A stretch of DNA of 64,000 nt from assembly GCA_029255685.2 (NCBI GenBank), contig CM055311.2:19242952-19306951 (forward strand). Reading direction: 5' to 3'. Positions 46,575 to 58,949 of this stretch are shown here, in pieces. The notes under the pieces are model-generated. The model did not search any database and was not told the DNA's origin. It was given only the letters and a program-made list of their open reading frames with translations. The first letter of the stretch is position 1, and every line of letters begins with the position of its first letter. This stretch comes from Silene conica. Taxonomy: Eukaryota > Streptophyta > Magnoliopsida > Caryophyllales > Caryophyllaceae. A program made the translations under genes and the position numbers.

Positions 46575-46893
46575 AACTAGCATCACCAATGAATGCAAAA
46601 ACTCGCTTTTCAGGAACTGTTGCATAGCCAAGAGTAGTCCCAACAGACCATCCAATTGATCTATACTGCATTTAGAACTCATATCTGCAACCCTTGTGAG
46701 GCTTCAATTTTTAACAGTTAAAGCATGAATCCCCGGTCTCAGCAATGACAGTAGTGCCACAGGACTTCATCTTTTGGATATGGTAGATAAGAACATTGAC
46801 TTTCAGAGGTTCTTTAAGGTCATACTCAAGACCCCACCCCCACATCAGGAACAAACATTCTACTGTAGTTCTCAAAAGCATTAGTATTTTCAT
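46575..46893 (-). pseudogene. PDC: Pyruvate decarboxylase fragment (captured)
   Basis: Minus-strand translation gives [15 protein letters not shown], then after a frame change [25 protein letters not shown], and after a stop [13 protein letters not shown] and [10 protein letters not shown]. These match the thiamine-diphosphate-binding half of plant PDC ([29 protein letters not shown]). PDC is the cytosolic enzyme making acetaldehyde from pyruvate in fermentation. In-frame stops (after FNC and after YEF), a frameshift near 46850 and absence of the rest of the gene show it is dead. It abuts the CCT5 exon without a gap. Confidence 0.85.
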
Positions 46894-48251
46894 GGTTACA
46901 GCCCTCGATTTGGCACAATGTCCGATATACAGCATTCGATCTTTAGCTGTACCAAATGCTTTCTCACGAACTAATCCAGCCTGCAGAAGTTAGACCAGAT
47001 ATCATCATAGGGATAGAAAACAGAAGTCGGGAAATGTTTGAAAATGACAGAAATTCTAACCATAGGTATAGCACTGGAAGTGACTCATAAGTAATGCAAG
47101 GATTTATAGTCAAGTTTTTCACTGATTTATATAGGGCATCCGGTCTTAAATTTCTAACCCAAAATAACACAATGTCCAAATATGTAATGAAGGCACATGT
47201 AGATAAAATAAACAGAATTTCTTACTTCAAAGGTAGATAAAATAAACAAAATTCTTACTTCAAAAGTAGATAAAATAAACAAAATTTACAGATTATTACA
47301 AACATATGGCAATTGCAATAAGTTCCAACTCGACATCGTCAACCCATCTGACAACAGGTAAATTCCTGTGCATTAGCAAATGATTTGCCTCGTCATCAAA
47401 ACCCCATGGACAAATAACCAAGGTCACCCCAACATCCTGTAACACACGACCCACGCGTTGGACACGCATGGCATACAAACCAGCTACATCATTAACTCAC
47501 AAGTCATCTCATTCACTCAGCCATTACACAACAGAAGTTTGGTATATCACTATCCATCATAATCAACTGGTTCAAACTATAATAACCGACTCCGTCATGG
47601 AATGTAAAAAAAAGGTTCAACAAAAACATACATGCAAATCCCAATAAAATTACAATTATTCATCAATACACCAACTAACGTAAATTTGTCCCCTAACCAA
47701 GCTCCCACCAAAACACGATTCTGAAGTACATGCAGTCATGCAGATTGCAGTCGAGCTCCTAATACGTACTTGCAACCAGAAAATGGCAAGACAATCCTAT
47801 ATGACATCACATGCACATCAAAGTTTCAGAGAAAATGGAACATTTAAAGCACAAAGTGTCAGAGTAATATCATCCAGTAGATAAAGAAGATAATAACCCA
47901 CCTTACACTTCTGAACCATGTCGTCAATGTACTGTTCTTGTTTACGCAACATCTCAAACTTCTCTACTGTGTCAATTTCAACCTTATGCTTAGTTTTTTT
48001 GGCTTAGGTGGCTCAAAGGGGCAAGTTATAATTGCTATATTAGCATCTTCAATTTTCTTTGGCATCTGGGGATGACTCATGTCTTTGTCAACAAGAATTC
48101 CATAGATGAGTTCAGTATCTTCAAATTTCCCATGACTTTGCCTTCCACGCACCTTTATCAGATCAAGGTTAACATCCTTTCGCTCTAGGTCTGGAACAGC
48201 CATAACCTCTTTAATTTCAATCTCTGCCAAGTTGCGCTTACAACGGTTTAC
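46894..48251 (-). pseudogene. CCT5: CCT5 (TCP-1 epsilon chaperonin) fragment with introns, captured
   Basis: Three exons in gene order on the minus strand. Exon a (47902-48251): [60 protein letters not shown], then after a one-base shift near 47997 the [19 protein letters not shown] segment, ending KC-K at a GTGGGT donor. Exon b (from 47436, acceptor TTACAG, to about 47300): [19 protein letters not shown] and [15 protein letters not shown]. Exon c (46894-46980, acceptor CTGCAG): [20 protein letters not shown] and [12 protein letters not shown]5 is an ATPase subunit of the cytosolic CCT ring that folds actin and tubulin. Kept introns mean DNA-level capture, not a retrocopy. The exon with GRIVPRFQ is missing. 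Confidence 0.88.
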
Positions 48252-48428
48252 ATTGCAAAAAGAAAGACAATTCAAATTCAATGATATTAGAGAGATTCCT
48301 ACAAAGATCACAGATACAACATTATCTGTGCTAAAGTAATGGAGTTGTTGCATTGGCACTGCTATAGTGAAATGAGAGCGAAAAAAACAATATAAAGGTG
48401 TGTCGTTATATGACCCATGCCCACTAAG

Positions 48429-49392
48429 TAAACATAAAACAACTTGGAATCCACCGTTGGACCCTAGAAGCGTGTCTTGATGTTCCATCTTGGTCTTTGA
48501 AGCGGGAGTGAGCATCCGGTCTCCGTCTTTGGTCTTCACAAAATTACTAATTTAAATTACAAATATAACCCTATTTACATTCTAATTTAAATACGAAAGT
48601 AATTACATGGCAAAAACCCAAAACGGAGATACAAGATCTCAAAATTACAAGCAAGATTGTGTTCCATCATTACGGTGACACAATCTTCTAAGGCCACACT
48701 AAGTTACAACCGTTTGCAAAAATTAAATACGTTATTGAAAGCATTCACAAGGCATTCAACAAGACGATAAATAAAAATGCATCAACTAAATAAAATTCAT
48801 ACATGACATAATACTGTTATTATGATTAATAAATTTTTACCAAACCACCTTACGGGATTAAAATTATGTGATTATACCGTTTTAATCACCAATTTTAATA
48901 AATTTATAATCCTATTATCTTAAACCGTTTTAAAATAATATGTATCAAGCGAGGGTGAACCGTTTCACAAAATTAATAATATACTATTTCCGTATATAGT
49001 ATATTACTAAAGGCCATGTGAAAATAAATCATGTTATTTTCGAAAAAAAAAAAAAAAACGAGTCTGTTACAGGGGTGGTCTACCGACCCAATAAACAGGT
49101 CTACCGACCAGCTGACGAAAAAAGATTTATTTATTTATTTATTTTTTTTAAAAGCAGAATGGTCGACCGACCCGAAAAACAGGTCGACCGACCACAAAAC
49201 ACGAAACCGAGTTTCTAAAACGATTTCTCACAAAAGATAAACTGTCGAAACAGAAAGTTACGCAGGAGGCGGTCGACCGACCGCAACGGGGGGTCGATCG
49301 ACCGACTTAGCGGCAGAACACGATTTTTCAGATTTTATAACTTTATGAAAAACACAAAAGTAAAATTTCATGGCCTTGGCTCTGATACCACT
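48429..49392 (-). mobile_element. Partial copia leader joined to host flank
   Basis: From TAAACATAAAACAACTTGG onward this equals 57987-58949, the leader of copia-2 including the GGTCGACCGACC cluster and the PBS (49378-49390). Its left edge is a sharp junction with the CCT5-bearing flank at 48428/48429, with no LTR end there, so it arose by breakage and joining, not by insertion. Confidence 0.85.
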
Positions 49393-50398
49393 TGTGGGGA
49401 ATAAAGCATGTATTCGCCCCAAACTTGCAGGATTATAATGAAACATACAATTGTGATTATAGTCATAAGTTAATTAAAAGCATGAAAAAGAAATCAACCT
49501 TTGGTCCTTTGTGCTTATGGCCTAAGAACAGGAATTAAAGTAAATTCCCTCCTATAACTTGCACCCAAGACTTGATTGAGATGATGCCGCGTGTGCTAGA
49601 AAATACTCTCCAATTGCCTTGCAATATGGGGAGAGCCTTTTGAGGTTTTAGATGTGAGATCTGAGTTTTGGGAAAAAGATGTTCTCAAAACCCTAATTAT
49701 TCTTGAGATCTGTTTTTTAATCAGTAAAACAATCAGTAGTATCACAAAAGGAGAAGTTCTCTCCTTTTGTAATACTTGGCCGGCCGAGATTGGTCTTGGG
49801 TAGGAGTGGGCTTTCCACTCTTACCTTATTCCAATGCATGATTCGACCCATTTTGCTAAAATATAATTTGCGGGTATTTATTATAAATCGCACACATGTT
49901 ATCAGATATTAATACAGTCGATATATTAATAATGTGCTGATAAAATACGATATTGTATAATTGGCCAAATTAATATAACTGTTTATATTAATACGCAAAT
50001 TCAATATTTAATTAAATATAACTGTTTGTATTTAATTTTACGAATTAATCATGTAATCCGCATTAGCTAAAATTATTTAATCCGTATTAAATAATAATCT
50101 CAACATCTCATTGACTAATTTAATAGTCAATACCTCTGACTAACTGTTTAGTCATATCCGGCATAAATGTGACTGTATTTTCATACCTTCACATCTCTCA
50201 AACGTGTCCTATAGGTGTGACGTATAGGGACCAGTTGATCACCGCCATCCGTATGACAATAACGTCAAACTTATCTAGCAAGCCAACCGTTATTGATAAA
50301 CGTGGATCAACTGATAATAATACAAAAGTACGCCCTTGTGATCCTTTAAGAGATTTAGTAAGTCATTGTACTAACTGTCAAGGACACCAGCCCCAACA
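49393..50398 (-). repeat. copia array LTR, middle
   Basis: TGTGGGGAATAAAGC to GCCCCAACA. A second possible end (CTCCAACA at 50473) corresponds to the extended LTR of copia-1. This LTR is preceded by PBS sequence on the left and followed by PPT sequence on the right, so it joins two internal regions. Confidence 0.88.
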
Positions 50399-51261
50399 AT
50401 CTCCCACTTGTCCGTACAAGGGTATGTGCAATGACGTTATCACACTACATGTGGAGGACACAAGTCTCCAACAAACTCCCACTTGTCCGTACAAGTGTAT
50501 GTGCGATAACCGAATCTCATATCCTTTTAAAATTTCTCCCACTCAATGTAAGACAATTTGCAAATCCGCATTCGCAAAGGTCGTATCTCACAAGCGATCT
50601 GTATCAAGAGTGGTTTCCCCGACTAGAGAGTAACTTAACTGATAAAACGAATATGTACTCGAGCATGGCCATGCATTTCAGTTACTACTCCTCGAGTGGC
50701 CCTGAGAAATGATAAAATCCTGATAAGGGTTTGGATATTTCCCTCAACTCGAATCCTGCCGATATCGCGCAGCATGAAATAACCCAGAAAAAATCCTTTT
50801 GGCCCCTGTTACGGTGACCGTGGGAAAGAAACCAAAGTTACCCAAAATCTGCCTTAATCTCAAGAGACAGTTGAAAGTCAAAAGACTCGACTCTAAGGAA
50901 CACTATGGAGGTCCTATCCACGACCCGGCACCCAATGTTATAAAACATTTAGGACTCCATAACGTTGTCACGGGGTGTCCTACGAGATATCCGTATAACT
51001 CGCCTTTGTGATTGGTCAGTCAGCCGCGTGACTTATGGCTCGTTGAACCCACCATCAACCAACGTCACAAAATGATTACCTGAGTTATCAGCTCAAGTGG
51101 GTAATCAAGGACCAAAACGATGTAATGTTAATCAGTTCACTTTGTGGTGTTCAAAATTGGCGTACAATTCCACATGAGAAACAAAACATTTTATATCATA
51201 ACAATAAGGTTGAATAGAGTACACGAGAAAATGAATTATTACATGAATTCATAAAAGAGTA
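50399..51261. other. copia-2 region between PPT-side LTR and pol
   Basis: Matches 4920-5781 of copia-1. It keeps both CTCCCACTTGTCCGTACAAG blocks (50400 and 50476), the two candidate PPTs of the family. Non-coding. Confidence 0.6.
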
Positions 51262-54200
51262 CTACAACTTAGGAACACATCTATTTCCCATGGAATGAAT
51301 GTGTCCTTCATGCTTATCACGTGGTAATGCTTTTGTGAGAGGATCAGCTATGTTGTCATCCGTAGCGATCTTATCAATAAATATCTCCTTTTGCTCCACG
51401 TAATCTCTGATTAGATGAGCTTTCCGTTGTACATGTCTAGCTTTGTTGCTAGACTTATGCTCCTTAGCTTGGAAGATGGCACCTTTATTGTCACAATAAA
51501 CGGTGATCGGGTCATTCGAACTAGGTACTACCGTGAGTCCTTGTAAGAATTGACGCATCCATATTGCTTCCTTAGCTGCTTCCGAGGTGGCAGAGTACTC
51601 GGACTCAGTCGTAGAATCTGCTGTAACACTCTGTTTAGAACTTTTCCAGCTGACAGCAGCGCCATTAAGAGTAAAACCGAATCCAGACTGAGATTTCGAG
51701 TCATCTCGATCCGTTTGGAAGCTAGCATTTGCGTAACCCGTGGCGCAGAGCGTTGAGTCGCCTCCATAAGTCAATCCCCAATCTTCAGTCCTCCGTAGGT
51801 ACTTAAGAATGTTTTTCACGGCCATCCAGTGTTGTTCACCTGGATGAGCTTGGAATCGACTGGTCATACTCAATGCATATGCAACGTCTGGACGTGTGCA
51901 TATCATGGCATACATGATCGATCCTATTGCCGAAGCATAAGGAATCCGACTCATGCGCTCTTTCTCTTCCAATGTCTTAGCTTCTTGAGACTTGCTCAAG
52001 TGAAGCCCAGTAGTCATAGGAAGGAACCCTTTCTTGGAGTTCATCATGCTGAATCTCTCTAGAATCTTATCTATGTAAGACTCCTGACTGAGAGACAACA
52101 TCCGTCGTGATCTATCCCTGTAGATATGGATGCCCAAAATTCTTTGTGCCTCTCCCAGATCTTTCATCTGGAAATGGTTTTTCAACCATGCTTTAACCGA
52201 AGATAAGAGAGGTATGTCATTCCCAATCAAGAGTATGTCGTCGACATACAGTACTAGGAATACAATCTTGCTCCCACTCGACTTGATATAGAGACATGGT
52301 TCCTCGACTGATCGAATGAATCCATTCTCTTTTATCACTTGGTCGAAGCGATGATTCCAACTCCGTGATGCTTGCTTAAGTCCATAGATGGGACGCTTAA
52401 GCTTGCAAACCTTCTTAGGATGTGCTGGATCAATAAAACCCTAGGGTTGTACCATGTACAACTCTTCCTCCAAATAACCGTTTAAGAAGGCGGTTTTAAC
52501 GTCCATTTGCCATATTTCATAGTCATGAAATGCGGCTATCGCTAAGATAATCCGAATGGAACGTAGCATGACTACGGGTGCAAAGATCTCATCGTAGTGC
52601 AAGCCCGGCACTTGGGTGAAACATTTAGCAACTAGTCTTGCCTTATGGATATCTTGTTTACCTTCCACGACATGCTTTATTTTGTAAAGCCATTTGCATT
52701 GAAGGGGACGCACCTTTGCAGGTAGGTCCACAAGATCCCACACGTTGTTCTCATACATGGAGTCCATCTCGGATTGCATGGCTTCTAGCCATAGCTTTGA
52801 GTCAGAACTGATCATGGCACCTTTATAGGTTTTGGGTTCATTACCCTCTAGGAGTAAGACGTCATCCATATCATGTTCCTCGACCATACCAATGTATCTA
52901 TCCGGAGGAATGGCGACTCTTCCCGACCTCCTAGGTTCCTCAGGAATATCTACCGCAGCCTCGGTTGAAGGAACTGTTTCCTCCTATGGTTGCTCGTTAG
53001 TTGGTTCTTGAACCTCTGATAAGTCGAAGGTTCTATTACTCGACTTGTTCTCGAGAAATTCTTTCTCTAAGAACGTCGCACTAGCCGCAACAAAAACACG
53101 TTGTTCGGTTGGCGAGTAGAAGTAATGACCAAAAGTTCCCTTTGGATAACCTATAAAGTATGTCTTGACCGATCGCGGGCCGAGCTTATCCTCGTGTCTC
53201 CACTTGACATAAGCCTCGCAGCCCCAAACCCGAATAAAGGACAAGTTGGGGACCGTTCCCTTCCATAATTCGTATGGAGTCTTATCAACAGCTTTAGACG
53301 GACTTCGGTTAAGTATTAGAGCGGACGACAAAAGAGCATAGCCCCACAATGAATCAGGCACAACTGTGTGACTCATCATGGATCGAACCATATCGAGTAG
53401 AGTTCGATTTCTCCGTTCGGACACACCATTTAATTGTGGTGTTCCAGGTGGAGTCAACTGTAGCACGATGCCACAGTCTTTAAGGTGTTGATCAAACTCG
53501 TGTGAAAGATACTCACCACCACGATCAGAACGTAGTGCTTTAATCCTTCTTCCCAGTTGGTTATGTACCCGATTCTGGTATTCTTTGAACTTGTCAAAGG
53601 ATTCACTTTTGTGCTTCATTAAGTAGACATAGCCATATCTACTCAAATCATCCGTGAAAGTGATGAAATACCTATCGCCTTCTCGTGCGTTGATCGACAT
53701 AGGGCCACATACGTCCGTATGTATGAGTCCTAACAGGTCGGCAGCGCGCATTCCAACACCTTTGAAGGAAATACGAGTCATCTTACCGATGAGACATGAT
53801 TCACACGTGCCATATGATTCGAAATCAAAGGCCGAGATAGCTCCATTCTGTATGAGCTGTTTTACGCGTTTCTCATTTATGTGTCCCATACGACAATGCC
53901 ATAGGTAAGTTTGATCTTTGTCACCTACCTTTAATTTCTTATTATTCACATGTAATATTTCGGTGGTTTGATCTAAAACATAAATTCCATTCATGGAAAC
54001 TGCCTTGCCATAAATCATATTGTGTAAGGAGAAAATACAGCTATTATTCTCTATTACAAATGAAAAACCGAGTTTGTCAAGCGCAGAAACTGAAATAATG
54101 TTTTTGGACAAACAAGGAACAGAATAACAGTTATATAAAGATAACTCGAATCCACTTGGAAGCTGGATCACGTATGTTCCCCTCGAGATTGCAGCAACAC

Positions 54201-57200
54201 GTGCTCCATTCCCGACACGCAGGTCAACCTCACCCTTGATTAGGGGTTCTTGGTTTCGGAGGCCCTGAACATGATTACATAGATGAGAACCACAACCAGT
54301 ATCTAGTACCCAAGTTCCGTAACTTGCATGGTTAATCTCAATCATGTGAATAAAAGAAGAAGAAGACATACCAACAGGAGTAACACGGCCTGCCTTAATG
54401 TCCTCACGATACACGGGGCATGAGCGCCTCCAATGCCCAGTCTTGTGGCAATGGTGACATTCCATGCTTGTATCCTTGCTCTTTGTTTTGCCTTGTGAGT
54501 TGCTCGACTCACCTGGCCCACTCTTAGTAAATCCTGACTTCTTAAACTTGGGCTTGCCTACTGTTAGGTCGCCCTGAGCTTTAGCTTTACCCTTACCCTT
54601 ACCCTTACTGGAGATCATGAGAACATCTTGCTTCACGCTCCCACTTAATTTCAGATCCTTCTCGGTCTGTACGAGAAGGGAGTGGAGCTCATGAGGAGTC
54701 TTCTTCATGTCGTTCATGTAATAGTTGGCCCTGAAGAGGGCGAACCCATCATGAAGCGAATGAAGCATTCGATCAACGATTATGTTCTCACTGATCTTGC
54801 AGTTTAGGGCCTCCAGTTTCTCGATATTCTCAATCTTTGGTAGGTCATTACTAACATCCTACAAGTCTCCTTTCAGTTTTATTGTAGGGTGTTATAGTCA
54901 ACAAAGAAAGACGAAACAGGATACAAACGCGAGTGGTCGACCGACCAGCTAGTCCAGTCGGCCGACCACAGCCTCGGTCGACCGACTCACTATTTGAGTC
55001 GGCCGACCGTGGCTCTGCTACAAGTCGGTTTCGGAATTTATTCTACCTATTCATATTATCCCCTACATCCTAACATATGAAAATTAGCTACTCATGGTTG
55101 TTAAGACGATTATGAAAACGGGATTAAACATGGTAAACATAGTGAATAATCTAAACATGCAATAATTAATAAAGCTTGAGATTTCTACTGTAATTGAATG
55201 CAATAGTAATATGAATAATAATAAAGTTAAATTAAAGAATAATTACCAAAGTCGGAATTTAGGGCAGAAAAGAACGAACTTTATTGAATGCTTGAGAATT
55301 GTTGAAAGATTACAAAATAAACTAAGAGGGAATTATAGAACTTAATATATAACTTTCCTATGCAAAGTTTCAATGAAAACTAGATACTAAAACCCTAAAC
55401 ACGAGGTCTTCTTATATAGGGCACAACTTAGAGTTTCCTAAAGACTCTACTTCTAATTTATTTCCGAAAAAGAATTGTTCTGGGCTTCGCTGAGGTCGGT
55501 CGACCACTTTGGTGGGTCGGTCGACCTCCTTTACGGACTTAATTGAATTCTTGGGCTTTTCTTCAGATTTGGACTTTTATGAAAATCAGGCCTGGTCGGC
55601 CGACCCGTTTAGTTGGTCGGTCGACCGCTTCCGTATAGGATTCTTCGGTTTTCTTCTTGTTTTGACTTTTGGTATTTAAGTAAAGATTCCAGTTGACTTT
55701 TCATTATTCCTTAATTATGCAAAAGACTTCGAGGACATGAATTTGGTGCTAAATCGTCCCTTTTCCGCATAAATCTGCAAAAGTGCATAAAAATACGAAA
55801 GTACACGATTGTTGGGAAATAAAGGCTAAAACATAGTAAATGAGCGACCAAATGCGTGTAAAAATAGATGAAAAACATCATAAAATAGACACGCATCAGT
55901 AAGTTTGATCTTTGTCACCTACCTTTAATCTCTTGTTATTCACATGTAATATCTCGGTGGTTTGATCTAAAACATAAATTCCATTCATGGAAACTTCCTT
56001 GCCATAAATCATATTGTGTAAGGAGAAAATACAGCTATTATTCTCTATTACAAATGAAAAACCGAGTTTGTCAAGCGCAGAAACTGAAATAATGTTTTTG
56101 GACAAACAAGGAACATAATAACAGTTATATAAAGATAACTCGAATCCACTTGGAAGCTGGATCACGTATGTTCCCCTCGAGATTGCAGCAACACGTGCTC
56201 CATTCCCGACACGCAAGTCAACCTCACCCTTGATTAGGGGTTCTTGGTTTCGGAGGCCCTGCACATGATTACATAGATGAGAACCACAACCAGTATCTAG
56301 TCCCCAAGTTCCGTAACGTGCATGGTTAATCTCAATCATGTGAATAAAAGAAGAAGAAGACATACCAACAGGAGTAACGCGGCCTGCCTTAATGTCCTCA
56401 CGATACACGGGGCACGAGCGCCTCCAATGCCCAGTCTTGTGGCAATGGTGGCATTCCATGCTAGTATTCTTGCTCTTTGTTTTGCCCTGTGAGTTGCTAG
56501 ACTCACCTGGCCCACTCTTAGTAAATCCTGACTTCTTAAACTTGGGCTTGCCTACTGTTAGGTCGCCCTGAGCTTTAGCTTTACCCTTACCCTTACTGGA
56601 GATCAGGAGAACATCTTGCTTCACGCTCCCACTTAATTTCAGATCCTTCTCGGTCTGTACGAGAAGGGAGTGGAGCTCATGAGGAGTCTTCTTCATGTCG
56701 TTCATGTAATAGTTGGCCCTGAAGAGGGCGAACCCATCATGAAGCGAATGAAGCATTCGATCAACGATTATGTTCTCACTGATCTTGCAATTTAGGGCCT
56801 CCAGTTTCTCGATATTCTCAATCATGTGAAGAATATGTGGGCTAACTGCTTGGCCCTTCTGGAGTTGCGCCTCAAAGAAGCGACAGGTATGCTCATAAGA
56901 AACGATCCTCGGAGCTTTTGAGAATTCGTTAGTGAGCGTGGTGAAAATCTTGTTTGCACCATGGGCTATGAAGCGTCTTTGCAAATTGGATTCCATTGCA
57001 TAGATGAGTACGTTCTTTATCGCACCCGCTTCCATGACGAAGTCGCTATGAGCGCGAACTTCGTTAGCTCTAGCTCCAGTTCCTGGGTGTGCCGGAATTG
57101 GCTCAGTTAAATACTTAAGCTTTCCGTCAGTAATGACAGCATTCCGTAGTGCTGCCTCCCAGTCAGAGAAGTTTGACCCATCATTCCTCAGTCTAGTAGA

Positions 57201-57281
57201 CTGATTCATGGAGTCCATGAAAGCTTTTAGCCAGGATTCACGTGCTAGCTTGGCACTTGGCATTGAGTCTTCACCAGCCAT
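51262..57281 (-). pseudogene. copia-2 gag-pol coding region, fossil with inserted LTR block
   Basis: From 57281 on the minus strand: gag (about 57260-56530), zinc knuckle (near 56420-56460), protease and pre-integrase (to about 55899), then a foreign block (54836-55898), then part of gag to pre-integrase again (54835-53905), integrase (about 53780-53300), RT (about 52800-52050) and RNase H (about 51780-51270). Domain content matches copia-1. It is broken in several places (at least three besides the inserted block) and cannot produce a full polyprotein. Confidence 0.88.
54836..55898. mobile_element. Foreign solo-LTR-like block inside copia-2
   Basis: About 1063 bp, reading TGGTAGGTCATTACTAACAT (from 54838) to AGACACGCATCA (55898), so TG...CA ends. 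Minus-strand TGATGCGTGTCTATTTTATG is the style of plant LTR starts. No TSD: the left neighbour is gag position equivalent to about 56816, while the right neighbour is the position equivalent to 53905, so 0.9 kb of gag-protease is present on both sides. It carries several GGTCGACCGACC/GGTCGGCCGACC motifs (54934-55012 and 55493-55625). Limits at the left are uncertain by 2 bp. Confidence 0.65.
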
Positions 57282-58949
57282 TAGTTATACAGCAGTTTAA
57301 TTGAACGTGTTCTACACTGAAAAGAAGATAAAACAGAACCATATAAGCAACTCATTGTTGTGATTTAAGTCTATATTAAATAGAAATTTAAACTCGTAGA
57401 CTCAAGCATTTATATAATTGATCTCCCTCAAGAATTATATAAACGATCCCAAGACTCAATTTCCGTATATTGATAAGCCCACAGTTTGGCTAATTCCACC
57501 GTTGGAACTCTTGGTCGATAGATTTCCGTAAATCCTATCTATTAGTCCATCTCAGTCGCTAGATATTATCGAGTGACCATGATGTTGAGATAAAATAAAT
57601 CATCTGTTCCCACTTACCCGGCGTAGAAGGGGTCATATTATGCCTACCGACGAAGAAGGGATTCATGGGAGGCTGATTTATAAAGACTATTCTCAATTTT
57701 TGGTTATACGAGGAAGACCCCATCAACTTATATTTATTCATATTAAGTGAACTAAAATCTAGCATATGCGTGAATGAATTAAATTAAGTGATGGCTTTGC
57801 AATTGACATGTGACATCTGTATTGTCACAGAAAACTAACGCGTAACCTCTACATGAGTCAGTTTTCAGGCATGTTATAGGTGGTTTGGTTTTAGGCGGAA
57901 TATGATGCAAGCTATTATCGATGAAAGCATAAAATAAATGCGATAAACGTAAATAAAAAGTCCTAGTGTGGCCTATCCTACCAAAATAAACATAAAACAA
58001 CTTGGAATCCACCGTTGGACCCTAGAAGCGTGTCTTGATGTTCCATCTTGGTCTTTGAAGCGGGAGTGAGCATCCGGTCTCCGTCTTTGGTCTTCACAAA
58101 ATTACTAATTTAAATTACAAATATAACCCTATTTACATTCTAATTTAAATACGAAAGTAATTACATGGCAAAAACCCAAAACGGAGATACAAGATCTCAA
58201 AATTACAAGCAAGATTGTGTTCCATCATTACGGTGACACAATCTTCTAAGGCCACACTAAGTTACAACCGTTTGCAAAAATTAAATACGTTATTGAAAGC
58301 ATTCACAAGGCATTCAACAAGACGATAAATAAAAATGCATCAACTAAATAAAATTCATACATGACATAATACTGTTATTATGATTAATAAATTTTTACCA
58401 AACCACCTTACGGGATTAAAATTATGTGATTATACCGTTTTAATCACCAATTTTAATAAATTTATAATCCTATTATCTTAAACCGTTTTAAAATAATATG
58501 TATCAAGCGAGGGTGAACCGTTTCACAAAATTAATAATATACTATTTCCGTATATAGTATATTACTAAAGGCCATGTGAAAATAAATCATGTTATTTTCG
58601 AAAATAAAAAAAAAACGAGTCTGTTACAGGGGTGGTCTACCGACCCAATAAACAGGTCTACCGACCAGCTGACGAAAAAAGATTTATTTATTTATTTATT
58701 TTTTTTAAAAGCAGAATGGTCGACCGACCCGAAAAACAGGTCGACCGACCACAAAACACGAAACCGAGTTTCTAAAACGATTTCTCACAAAAGATAAACT
58801 GTCGAAACAGAAAGTTACGCAGGAGGCGGTCGACCGACCGCAACGGGGGGTCGATCGACCGACTTAGCAGCAGAACACGATTTTTCAGATTTTATAACTT
58901 TATGAAAAACACAAAAGTAAAATTTCATGGCCTTGGCTCTGATACCACT
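57282..58949 (-). other. copia-2 leader
   Basis: Untranslated leader between gag and PBS, equivalent to 9820-11490 of copia-1. The GGTCKACCGACC palindromes cluster at about 58632-58862. Confidence 0.65.

Larger units (their letters stand above)
43117..48428. repeat. Right flank of the copia site, first copy of the duplicated segment
   Basis: 43117-47161 recurs at 59956-64000, where the window ends, with only a handful of differences (GAGGACAATTA versus GAGAACAATTA near 46062; TTTTGGATATGG versus TTCTGGATATGG near 46772). The segment stops abruptly at 48428, where the sequence becomes copia leader. Confidence 0.9.
45510..48428 (+). mobile_element. CACTA transposon end carrying host gene fragments (first copy)
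   Basis: It starts CACTAGTACAAAAAACACAT and has subterminal hairpin repeats GGCTACGGTT...AACCGTAGCC (one at 45531, six at 46140-46390; three of them lie in 46 bp tandem units). En/Spm elements carry such arrays for transposase binding. A TRIM element is inserted in the array. Downstream lie fragments of pyruvate decarboxylase and CCT5 on the minus strand, with no transposase. The right terminus is not seen: the segment is cut at 48428. That the fragments belong to the CACTA is inferred from adjacency. Confidence 0.65.

Noticed and set aside
47964-48539. A 191-residue host protein
   Set aside because: It is a CCT5 exon read with its intron and across the copia junction; only the part up to about 48251 is CCT5.
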